From positions 62,001-126,000 of the forward strand of contig NZ_SAYT01000007.1 in NCBI RefSeq assembly GCF_004296575.1: DNA of 64,000 nucleotides, written 5' to 3'. Positions 53,697 through 63,042 of this stretch are shown one piece after another. The DNA is from Dyella amyloliquefaciens. GTDB taxonomy: Bacteria > Pseudomonadota > Gammaproteobacteria > Xanthomonadales > Rhodanobacteraceae. Made by a program: the position numbers and the translations under genes. Position 1 is the first letter of the stretch. The number at the start of each line of letters is the position of its first letter. Below the pieces are notes generated by a model. It searched no databases and was not told where the DNA came from. It saw only the letters and a list, made by a program, of their open reading frames with translations.

Positions 53697-54638
53697 ATGC
53701 GAGACCTAGACGAAAACACGAGCAACAGCCGCCGCCAGTTTCTCCAGTGCATGGCATGGGCCGGGGCCGGCACCTTGTGGCTGATGCAGGGCGGCGTGCT
53801 GCGGGCGCAGGCGCTGAATGGACAAGGCGGTGCGAGTGCGGCCGATGCCAGCTTCGGCTTCGTGCAGATCAGCGATTCGCACATCGGCTTCCACAAGGCG
53901 CCGAACATGGATGTGGCCTCCACGTTGCGTGGCTCGCTGGCGATGGTGAATGCCCAGAAGGTACGACCGGATTTCCTGCTTCACACCGGCGACCTCACGC
54001 ACCTGTCTCGGCCCGACGAATTCGACACCCTCGCGGGCATCATGCAGGAGGCGCGGGTGGACAAGACGTTCTATGTGCCCGGCGAACACGATGTGATCGG
54101 CGACAACGGTGCGGAGTTCTTCCGCCGCTTCGGCGAAAAGCAGCAGGCCGGCGGCTGGTACAGCTTCGACCACCGCGGCGTGCACTTCGTCGGATTGATC
54201 AATGTGCTCAACCTCAAGGCGGGTGGCCTGGGCTCCCTGGGGGCGGACCAGCTGGCATGGCTGAAGAAGGATCTTGCACCGCTGTCGGCCTCGACGCCGC
54301 TCGTTGTTTTCGCGCACATGCCGTTGTGGTCGATCTATCCCGAATGGGGTTGGGGCACCGACGACAGCGCCGAGGCCATCGGCCTGCTGCGCCGCTTCGG
54401 TTCGGTGAGCGTGCTCAACGGCCATATCCACCAGATCCAGCAGAAGGTGGAAGGCAGCATCACGTTCTATACGGCGCGCTCCACGGCCTACCCGCAGCCG
54501 GCACCGGGCGCTGGTCCCGCGCCTGGCCCCATGAAAGACGTGCCGCCGGAAGCGCTGCATCGCTACCTCGGCATTCGCGAGGTGCGCCACGTCCGTGGCA
54601 CGCAAGCGCTCGCGCTCACCGACGAGGTGCTGTCATGA
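53697..54638 (+). CDS. Tat-exported metallophosphoesterase
   Basis: Calcineurin-like phosphoesterase of 313 residues with a twin-arginine signal (NSRRQFLQCMAWAG, 10-23). Metal-ligand motifs in order: DSH (Asp60, His62), GDLTH (Asp99), GEHD (129-132), AHMPL (His207), GHIHQ (His243, His245). The third motif has Glu130 where most relatives have the metal-binding Asn of GNHD/E, which may alter the metal pair. The start has CGGAG upstream. Its stop overlaps the cupredoxin start (ATGA). Likely periplasmic, induced by the divergent ECF factor. Substrate is unknown. Confidence 0.9.
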   Translation: MRDLDENTSNSRRQFLQCMAWAGAGTLWLMQGGVLRAQALNGQGGASAADASFGFVQISDSHIGFHKAPNMDVASTLRGSLAMVNAQKVRPDFLLHTGDLTHLSRPDEFDTLAGIMQEARVDKTFYVPGEHDVIGDNGAEFFRRFGEKQQAGGWYSFDHRGVHFVGLINVLNLKAGGLGSLGADQLAWLKKDLAPLSASTPLVVFAHMPLWSIYPEWGWGTDDSAEAIGLLRRFGSVSVLNGHIHQIQQKVEGSITFYTARSTAYPQPAPGAGPAPGPMKDVPPEALHRYLGIREVRHVRGTQALALTDEVLS

Positions 54639-54988
54639 AAGCGCTTAGGCACGCGGCGGCGATGTCGATGCTTTGCCTGTGCTGCGGCGTCGCCGTACCT
54701 GCGATGGCCGCCAAGTCGGACGCGCCGCCGAAAGCGGCGGCATCCCAGATCGAGATCCGCAACTTCGCCTTTGCGCCCAACAGCATGACCGTGCCCGTGG
54801 GCACGCGGGTGGTCTGGACGAACCGCGACGAGGAGCCCCACGTGATCACCAGCGCGGGCAAACAGTTCGCTACCTCGCCCGCGCTGGATACCAGCGACAC
54901 CTATGCGGTGACGTTCTCCAAGCCCGGGACCTACGCGTATTACTGCTCGATCCACCCGATGATGGTGGGCACCATCATCGTGCAGTGA
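54635..54988 (+). CDS. Exported cupredoxin (amicyanin/plastocyanin-like)
   Basis: Small blue-copper-type protein (117 residues) with a signal peptide (about 1-25). Type 1 copper ligands are His69 (PHVITSAG), Cys104, His107 and Met110 in the amicyanin-like C-xx-H-xx-M motif CSIHPMM. The fold begins at IEIRNFAFAPNSMTVPVGT. It is translationally coupled to the metallophosphoesterase, so it may carry copper or electrons for a shared function. It overlaps the converging dioxygenase gene by 14 bases. Confidence 0.9.
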   Translation: MKALRHAAAMSMLCLCCGVAVPAMAAKSDAPPKAAASQIEIRNFAFAPNSMTVPVGTRVVWTNRDEEPHVITSAGKQFATSPALDTSDTYAVTFSKPGTYAYYCSIHPMMVGTIIVQ

Positions 54989-55775
54989 CGGCGCCGTCGA
55001 AACGATAGATGTCCATCGCCAGCAAGCCGTATTCGATGCCCGCGTCGATGCGCGTGGCGTGGGCCTGCGGACCTGCCGCGCCCAATGCCACGAACAAGGG
55101 CAGCAGGTGTTCGTCGGTGGGATGGGCGCGCTCGGCGAACGGCGCCTGGCGGCGATAGTCGATCAACGCCTCGACGTCGCCCTCGCCCAGCTTGCGCTCG
55201 ATCCATTCGATGAAGGGGCGCACGTAGGGTGCTTCGCGCTCTTCGCTGTAGCCCGAGCGGAAGTCGTGCAGGTTGTGAGTGATGCTGCCCGAGCCGATCA
55301 CCAGCACGCCTTCCTCGCGCAGCGGCGCCAGCGCGCGGCCGACCGCATACTGGTGCGCCGGGCCCAGCTGGGGCTGGATCGACATCGGTACCACGGGAAT
55401 GTCGGCGTCGGGGTAGAGCAGGCGCAGCGGCACCCACGCACCGTGGTCGAGTCCCTGGGTGGGATCGAGCGTGGTCGGCAGGCCTGCCTTGTCCAGCAGT
55501 TCGGTGACTCGCGCGGCGAGCGCAGGCTCGCCCTTCGCCGGGTACTGGATGTCAAACAGCGCCTGCGGGAAGCCGTGGAAATCGTGGATGGTTTCGGGGC
55601 GTGCGGCACCGCCGACATGGGGCTGGCGGGCCAGCCAGTGCGCGGTGGCGATCACAATCGCCTTGGGGCGCGGCAAGGCCTTGGCCAGCTCGGCCAGACG
55701 CTCGCCCACGCGTCGCGGCTGGATCGCCGTCATCGGCGATCCGTGGGAGATATACAGGCTCGGCAGGGTGGTCAT
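54975..55775 (-). CDS. LigB/DODA-type extradiol dioxygenase family protein
   Basis: Class III extradiol dioxygenase family (YgiD/DODA type), 266 residues. Likely metal ligands are His11 (ISHGSP), His46 (ATAHW), His111 (LDHGAW) and a further pair around His167 (GSITHN) and His218/His223 (HPTDEHLLPL). YgiD-type members open catechols such as DOPA. The ATG at 55775 has GAGGT seven bases upstream; the longer reading is not supported. Its 3' end overlaps the cupredoxin gene tail to tail. Confidence 0.9.
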   Translation of the reverse strand: MTTLPSLYISHGSPMTAIQPRRVGERLAELAKALPRPKAIVIATAHWLARQPHVGGAARPETIHDFHGFPQALFDIQYPAKGEPALAARVTELLDKAGLPTTLDPTQGLDHGAWVPLRLLYPDADIPVVPMSIQPQLGPAHQYAVGRALAPLREEGVLVIGSGSITHNLHDFRSGYSEEREAPYVRPFIEWIERKLGEGDVEALIDYRRQAPFAERAHPTDEHLLPLFVALGAAGPQAHATRIDAGIEYGLLAMDIYRFDGAVTAR

Positions 55776-55878
55776 GGCGGTTACCTCGGGGATACCGCCA
55801 TAGGTTAGGGGCTGCAGCGAAAATTGCAGCGGGCGTGCGGTGAACAATCCGTCACGCCAGTGGAACGATCATCCTCGC

Positions 55879-55908
55879 GCGTCATTCCGGGCTGGGCCGG
55901 AATGACGC
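55879..55908 (-). terminator. GTCATTCC-type hairpin after the CsdA-type helicase
   Basis: Perfect 12-base arms GCGTCATTCCGG and CCGGAATGACGC around a six-base loop, 17 bases beyond the helicase stop (minus strand). No T tract. The outer arms match the ends of the repeat at 24181-24266, so it may be a reduced member of the same repeat family serving as a 3' hairpin. Confidence 0.55.
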
Positions 55909-55925
55909 CAGGAGGGAGCGTGCCC

Positions 55926-57788
<1,863 letters not shown>

Positions 57789-57907
57789 GGGGGAACCTCG
57801 ACATGGCATGCACGGCGGCATGCGGGAGAATGACGGTATTGTAACAGGCCGGCACGTCCAAACCGATGATTTTGTTGCGCCAAAGGCGCGATTCACGAGG
57901 AATATTC

Positions 57908-58657
57908 ATGTCAAAACCCCTTGAAGGCCGTGTAGCGCTGGTTACCGGCGCCTCTTCGGGCATCGGCGAGGCGACGGCGCTGGCGCTGGCCGAGGCCGGC
58001 GCCAAGGTCGCCATTGCCGCACGCCGTCGCGAGCGGCTCGAGGTATTGGCCGCGCAACTGGAGAAGCTGGGTGCCGCGCCAACCATACTGGTGGCCGATT
58101 TAGCTTCCGAGGTTGAAGCGCAACGCATCGTGAAGGAAGCCGAAGCGCACTACGGACGTCTGGACATCCTGGTGAACAACGCCGGCGTGATGTATCTGGA
58201 GCCCGTCGAAGATGCCGACCTCGGCCGCTGGCGGCACATGCTCGAGCTGAATGTGCTCAGCCTGATCGCTTCCACGCAGGCCGCGTTACCCGGCATGCGT
58301 GCGCGACGCGACGGTCATGTCGTGAACATCTCGTCGACGGCGGGGCGCGTGGCCAACCCGAACGCCGCCGCCTATTCGGCGACGAAGTTCGGCGTCGTGG
58401 CGTTTTCCGAAGCGCTGCGGCGCGAGGTGTACCAGCACAACATCCGTGTCACGGTGATCGAGCCGGGCGTGGTGGAGACGGAGCTGCGCGACCACATCGG
58501 CCATGCCGAAGTGAAGGCGAACCTCAATGCGTGGGCCGACAGCATGCGCCAGCTGCAGGGGCGCGATGTGGCTGACGCCATCGTGTTCTGCGTATCGCGT
58601 CCCTCGCACGTCAACATCAACGAAGTGCTGATGCGGCCCACCGACCAGGAGCGCTGA
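57908..58657 (+). CDS. SDR family oxidoreductase
   Basis: Classical short-chain dehydrogenase, 249 residues. Cofactor motif TGASSGIG (13-20), NNAG (90-93), Asn115, catalytic Ser143 and Tyr156-x3-Lys160 (YSATK) are all present. ARRRERLE after strand 2 suggests NADP(H) preference. It resembles YdfG/serine-dehydrogenase-type SDRs (PGVVETEL). GAGGA lies upstream of the ATG. Substrate not assignable. Confidence 0.9.
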   Translation: MSKPLEGRVALVTGASSGIGEATALALAEAGAKVAIAARRRERLEVLAAQLEKLGAAPTILVADLASEVEAQRIVKEAEAHYGRLDILVNNAGVMYLEPVEDADLGRWRHMLELNVLSLIASTQAALPGMRARRDGHVVNISSTAGRVANPNAAAYSATKFGVVAFSEALRREVYQHNIRVTVIEPGVVETELRDHIGHAEVKANLNAWADSMRQLQGRDVADAIVFCVSRPSHVNINEVLMRPTDQER

Positions 58658-58706
58658 GGCAAGCCGCACTATGATGGCGCGTTTGCGTCATTCACGGAGA
58701 ACAGCC

Positions 58707-59555
58707 ATGACCGAGATCGAGACGATCTCCGAGCAGCGTTGCCACGGCGGTGTGCAGGGTTTTTATCGGCATCATTCGGAAAGCTGCGGCGGGCCCATGC
58801 GCTTTGCGCTGTACCAGCCGCCGCAGGCAGCCACGGAAGTGTGCCCGGTGCTGTACTACCTGGCCGGCCTCACCTGCACCGATGAGACCGCCACCATCAA
58901 GGCGGGTGCGCAACGACTGGCGGCCGAACTGGGACTGATCCTGGTGATGCCCGACACCAGTCCGCGCAACACGGGCTTCGACGGCGCGACCGGTGACTGG
59001 GAGTTCGGCGAAGGGGCCGGTTTCTACGTGGATGCCACGCAGGCACCGTGGTCATCGCGTTTCCGCATGCACAGCTACGTGGTGGACGAATTGCCGGCAC
59101 TGGTTGCGCAGCATTTTCCGGTCGATCGCGAACGCAGCGGCATCATGGGGCACTCCATGGGCGGGCATGGTGCGCTGACCATCGCGCTTCGCCACCCGGG
59201 GCGGTATCGCTCGGTATCGGCATTCGCTCCCATTGTCGCGCCGACCCAGGTGCCGTGGGGCGAGAAGGCCTTTCCGCGCTATCTCGGTGACGACCCATCG
59301 ACGTGGGCCGAGTACGACGCGTGCGAGTTGGTGCGCCGCCATCCCTTCGGCGGCACCATCCTGATCGACCAGGGCGAGGCCGATGCATTCCTGTCCACCC
59401 AGCTGAAGCCCGAGCTGTTCGACCAGGCATGCGCGGAGGGCGGCCAGTCGCTGCTGCTGCGTCGCCATCCTGGCTACGACCACAGCTACTACTTCATCAG
59501 CACCTTCATCGACGATCACCTGCGCCATCACGCCAAGGCACTTGGCCGCCTGTGA
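58707..59555 (+). CDS. fghA: S-formylglutathione hydrolase
   Basis: Esterase D/FghA family, 282 residues, hydrolysing S-formylglutathione to formate and glutathione, the second step of glutathione-dependent formaldehyde detoxification. The family start GFYRHHSESCGGPMRFALYQPP, the block YLAGLTCTDE, nucleophile GHSMGGHG (Ser150), an Asp in DQGEADAFL and His in YDHSYYF are all present. CGGAG precedes the ATG. The usual partner, glutathione-dependent formaldehyde dehydrogenase, is not adjacent. The stop overlaps the next gene (GTGA). Confidence 0.93.
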   Translation: MTEIETISEQRCHGGVQGFYRHHSESCGGPMRFALYQPPQAATEVCPVLYYLAGLTCTDETATIKAGAQRLAAELGLILVMPDTSPRNTGFDGATGDWEFGEGAGFYVDATQAPWSSRFRMHSYVVDELPALVAQHFPVDRERSGIMGHSMGGHGALTIALRHPGRYRSVSAFAPIVAPTQVPWGEKAFPRYLGDDPSTWAEYDACELVRRHPFGGTILIDQGEADAFLSTQLKPELFDQACAEGGQSLLLRRHPGYDHSYYFISTFIDDHLRHHAKALGRL

Positions 59556-60103
59556 ACCTGCTCTATCCCATCCAGACGCCTCGCACGCTGGTGCGCGTGG
59601 TCGACGCAGGTGATGCGCAGCGCCTGCTGCGTTATCGCGTGCTGAATCGCGAGCACCTGGCGCCGTGGGAGCCCTTGCGTGAGTCGTCCTATTACACGCT
59701 GGACCATTGCATCCAGACGCTGGCCGACTCGCGCGAGGCCATGCGGCTGGATCGCGGCTATCCCTTCGTCGTGCTCGATCTGACCGGCAACGAAGTCATC
59801 GCGAGTTTCACCTTCGCCAACATCGTGCGCGGTGCGTTCCAGGCCTGCCACCTTGGCTACAGCATTGCCGCCAGCAGGCAGGGGCAGGGGGTGATGTACG
59901 AAGCGCTGTCGGCGGTGATGCCCTGGGTGTTCCGCGAACTGGACATGCATCGAGTGATGGCCAACTACATGCCGCGCAACGATCGCAGCGGCAAGTTGCT
60001 CGAACGTCTCGGCTTCGAGCGGGAAGGGTATGCGAAGCGGTATCTGCAGATCGCCGGCGTGTGGGAGGATCACGTCCTCACCTCGCGCATTCGCGAAGTC
60101 TGA
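59552..60103 (+). CDS. RimJ/RimL-type GNAT acetyltransferase
   Basis: GNAT family protein of 183 residues resembling ribosomal-protein N-terminal acetyltransferases. It begins with GTG overlapping the fghA stop. Motifs: TPRTLVRVVDAGDA at the N-terminus, LGYSIAASRQGQGVMYEAL for acetyl-CoA, and ANYMPRNDRSGKLLERLGFEREGYAK, the RimJ/L motif B. Target protein is unknown; RimJ acts on ribosomal protein S5. Inverted GTAG-type palindromes follow. Confidence 0.88.
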   Translation: MNLLYPIQTPRTLVRVVDAGDAQRLLRYRVLNREHLAPWEPLRESSYYTLDHCIQTLADSREAMRLDRGYPFVVLDLTGNEVIASFTFANIVRGAFQACHLGYSIAASRQGQGVMYEALSAVMPWVFRELDMHRVMANYMPRNDRSGKLLERLGFEREGYAKRYLQIAGVWEDHVLTSRIREV

Positions 60104-60125
60104 TCGCCGCAAGCTCGCTTTTTTT

Positions 60126-60206
60126 GTAGGAGCGCACCCAGTGCGCGAAAAGCCTACAGTGCGGTGATCTCGCAGCGCCGCGATCGCGCACTGGGTGCGC
60201 TCCTAC
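60126..60206. repeat. GTAG-type palindromes, inverted pair (copies 7 and 8)
   Basis: Units at 60126-60148 (plus) and 60184-60206 (minus) with 35 bases between, the same spacing as the pair at 37719-37799. A run of seven T precedes the first unit. They fill the gap between the converging acetyltransferase and DoxX-like genes. Confidence 0.87.
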
Positions 60207-60613
60207 AGTGATGCTCGGTTGCCGGCAGGCTGAAGCAGGGCACCAAGCGTCGCACGCTGCTGCCATGCCAGGACGAGATAGATGAGCAGCACGGCGAGGC
60301 CCGGCCCCAACAGGTGATCTTCCATCACCGAGTGATAGCCGAAGATCACGACGACGGGTGCGGCGAGCATCACCAGCGCCAGCGCAACGAAACGGTTGGT
60401 GAGCAGGAACAATCCACTCAACGTGTAGACCACGCCCAGCACGGGAAAGATGTAGCCGCTGCCTGCGAGGCCTTGCATGAACAACTGCGATTGCGGCGTT
60501 GCCGGTGCGGGCGGCTGCCAGAAGTGCAGCACGTCGTTGAGGCCCGCGAACACGAACCAGGCACCGAAGATGAGGCGAAGGGCGATCAGAAGCCAGTGGA
60601 TAACCGATTTCAT
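60203..60613 (-). CDS. DoxX-like small membrane protein
   Basis: Membrane protein of 136 residues with four predicted helices. The first helix and following loop (ALRLIFGAWFVFAGLNDVLHFW) and the GLFLLTNRFVALAL region resemble the DoxX/DoxD group. Some members work in quinone or copper-linked redox chains, but this one has no diagnostic residues. Weak family call; its last four bases run into the repeat pair. Confidence 0.65.
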   Translation of the reverse strand: MKSVIHWLLIALRLIFGAWFVFAGLNDVLHFWQPPAPATPQSQLFMQGLAGSGYIFPVLGVVYTLSGLFLLTNRFVALALVMLAAPVVVIFGYHSVMEDHLLGPGLAVLLIYLVLAWQQRATLGALLQPAGNRASL

Positions 60614-60687
60614 GCAGGGATTCCCGGATACGGAAGGCCCTGCATGATCGGAAGGCGAGCGACGCCGTTGTATTCCTCGTAACGCCT

Positions 60688-60717
60688 AGGCCCAACCGTC
60701 TAGGACAGTGGTTGGGC
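60688..60717 (-). terminator. Hairpin after rhlE
   Basis: Perfect 9-base arms GGCCCAACC and GGTTGGGCC with a 12-base loop, 16 bases after the rhlE stop on the minus strand. No T tract, so a Rho-assisted stop or 3' stabilising hairpin is possible. Confidence 0.55.
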
Positions 60718-60733
60718 CATGCGCGGGCCGGAA

Positions 60734-62050
60734 TTACGCCTTGGCGGCGGGCCGGCCGGGACGGCGACGCTTGCGGTTCCCTTCGGCGGGACGCTCGCTG
60801 CCCTTGCCATACCCGTTGTTGCCGTGCGGACGATGCGAACCCTGCTGCGGACGCGCCTGACGCGGCTGACGCTGGCCCTGCACCGGCTTCGGTGCAGCAG
60901 CGTCGGTACGCAGCGGATGCGACAGCTCGAAGCCGGGCACTTCGCTCACCGCGATTTCCTGCTTGAGCAGCTTGCGGATGTCTCGCAGCAGGCCGGCTTC
61001 CTCATGGCTCACCAGCGATACGGCCATGCCATCGGCGCCGGCGCGACCGGTACGGCCGATGCGGTGCACGTAGTCTTCGGCAACCATCGGCAGATCGAAG
61101 TTGATCACGATCGGCAGCTGGTCGATGTCGATGCCGCGCGCGGCGATATCGGTCGCCACCAGCACGGTGATGCGGCCGCTCTTGAAGTCGCTGAGCGCAC
61201 GGGTGCGCGCATTCTGGCTCTTGTTGCCGTGGATGGCGGCGGCGCGCAGGCCGGCCATTTCCAGCTGCTTCACCAGCTTGTCGGCGCCATGCTTGGTGCG
61301 GCTGAACACCAGCGTCTGGCGACGGCTGTCCTGCGCCAGCACGTGCAGCAGCAGGTCGCGCTTCTTGGCGGCATCGACCGGATGCACGTGGTGCGTGACC
61401 GTGGTGGCCACCGAGTTGACGGGGGTCACCGACACTTCGCGCGGCTGATGCATGAACTGCATCGCCAGCGCCTTGATCGGCGGTGCGAAGGTAGCCGAGA
61501 ACAGCAGCGTCTGGCGCTGGCGCGGCACGGCGGACAGGATGCGCTTGAGCGCCGGCAGGAAGCCCATGTCGAGCATGCGGTCGGCTTCGTCCAGGATCAG
61601 CACTTCGACGCCGGAAAGGTCGACCGAGCGCTGCTGCATATGGTCGATCAAACGACCCGGCGTGGCGATCACGATATCGACGCCGCGACGCAGCGCCTGC
61701 ATCTGCGGGCCCATGCTCACGCCACCGAAGATGGTGGTGCTGCTGACGCGCATGTGCTTGCCGTAGTCGCGCAGGTTGTCATGCACCTGGGCGGCCAGCT
61801 CGCGGGTCGGGGTCAGCACCAGCGCGCGCGGACGACGCGTCTGCGTGGCGCCGGCGGTGGAAAGATGCTGCAGCAACGGCAGCGAGAACGCGGCGGTCTT
61901 GCCGGTGCCGGTCTGGGCAGCGGCGAGCAGGTCGCCACCTTCAAGAACAACCGGAATGGCGGCAGCCTGGATCGGGGTGGGTTCTGCGTAGCCTTGTTCG
62001 GCAAGCGCACGCAACAACGCGGGCGCGAGGCCCAGCGATTCGAAAGACAT
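60734..62050 (-). CDS. rhlE: DEAD-box RNA helicase (RhlE type)
   Basis: ATP-dependent RNA helicase of 438 residues. Core motifs: MSFESLGL start, Q motif [41 protein letters not shown] and [10 protein letters not shown]. The short basic C-terminal tail ([11 protein letters not shown]) follows RhlE usage rather than CsdA, since no DbpA-like RNA-binding domain is present. Likely role in rRNA maturation and RNA turnover. It is the second DEAD-box helicase within 5 kb. Confidence 0.93.
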   Translation of the reverse strand: MSFESLGLAPALLRALAEQGYAEPTPIQAAAIPVVLEGGDLLAAAQTGTGKTAAFSLPLLQHLSTAGATQTRRPRALVLTPTRELAAQVHDNLRDYGKHMRVSSTTIFGGVSMGPQMQALRRGVDIVIATPGRLIDHMQQRSVDLSGVEVLILDEADRMLDMGFLPALKRILSAVPRQRQTLLFSATFAPPIKALAMQFMHQPREVSVTPVNSVATTVTHHVHPVDAAKKRDLLLHVLAQDSRRQTLVFSRTKHGADKLVKQLEMAGLRAAAIHGNKSQNARTRALSDFKSGRITVLVATDIAARGIDIDQLPIVINFDLPMVAEDYVHRIGRTGRAGADGMAVSLVSHEEAGLLRDIRKLLKQEIAVSEVPGFELSHPLRTDAAAPKPVQGQRQPRQARPQQGSHRPHGNNGYGKGSERPAEGNRKRRRPGRPAAKA

Positions 62051-62218
62051 GGAAGCTCCAGAGCAACTCGGAGCGTTCTAACGAACCGCGTTGCAGTATT
62101 CAAAAGAGGGGAGGGAGGCGGTAGGCCTCGCCGCCAAGTATAGCTGAAAAACGCGGCGCCCGGGCGTGGGCAGCTGAACGAGCGGAGAAAAACACGCCTA
62201 AACGGTGCTTTTTCGCGC

Positions 62219-62884
62219 TCAGACGGGCTTTTCACCCACGATCAGGTAGCAATCGAACGGCGTGCGGCCATGCAACGAGCGAATGGTGACATGCAGGCCG
62301 GCGGCCTCCAGCAGTGCGCGAAGTTCGTCGGCGCTCGGGTAGTGCTGGGCGCCGATGCGCATCCAGCCGCTGGTACTGAGGAAGAACTCCGAGACGCGTG
62401 TCGCCGCATAGCGCCAGCTGCGTTCGCGCAGCACGTTGCGCACGATCAGCATCCCACCCGGTGCGAGATGGGCCGCGGCATTCGCGAGCAGTTCGCGCTG
62501 GCGTTCGGCGGAGAGGTAGTGCAGCACATCGAGGATGGCGACATGCCCGCGCAGCGGATACGCGGTGGCGCCGTCGGCCAGTCGCAGCGGCAGGGTGGTC
62601 TCCAGCCCGGCCAGCCGCATGGCACGCCGCCCGGCGTCGATCTTGCGTGCGTCGTGGTCCACGCCCAGGTATTGCGGGAGCACTCCGCGCGCATGCAGGT
62701 ATTGCCCGAGCAGACCGATGCCGCAGCCGATGTCCAGCAAGGGCATCGGGCGGAGCGCCATGAGATCGGCCACCGCGGCGTAGGCCGGATCGGTGGCCAG
62801 CTTGCCCTGGACGTAACGACGCTGGAACCAGTGATCGTAGGACTCGGCGATGCGGTAAAGGGCGGTGGCATCCATGGCGGACAT
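62219..62884 (-). CDS. Class I SAM-dependent methyltransferase
   Basis: Methyltransferase of 221 residues starting at MSAMDATALYRIAESYDHWFQ. The SAM motif I is LLDIGCGIGLLGQYL, followed by VDHDARKI (motif II acidic end) and VAILDVLHYL. The ATG at 62884 has CGGAG about nine bases upstream; the longer in-frame reading is Arg-rich and lacks a fold. No substrate domain is recognisable. It diverges from the transporter at 63043. Confidence 0.84.
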   Translation of the reverse strand: MSAMDATALYRIAESYDHWFQRRYVQGKLATDPAYAAVADLMALRPMPLLDIGCGIGLLGQYLHARGVLPQYLGVDHDARKIDAGRRAMRLAGLETTLPLRLADGATAYPLRGHVAILDVLHYLSAERQRELLANAAAHLAPGGMLIVRNVLRERSWRYAATRVSEFFLSTSGWMRIGAQHYPSADELRALLEAAGLHVTIRSLHGRTPFDCYLIVGEKPV

Positions 62885-63042
62885 GTCAGCCGACTCCGTG
62901 ACTGTATGGCGTGAAGAGAGTGTGCGCTGGCCTTGCGCCGGGCGCCACCAATCACGGGATGGTCTTGCACAGCGGCGGCCATGATGGTTCGCTTGGCGCC
63001 CTGTGTGCCGCCGTGCGGGCACGACCACGACGGAGCCACTGC

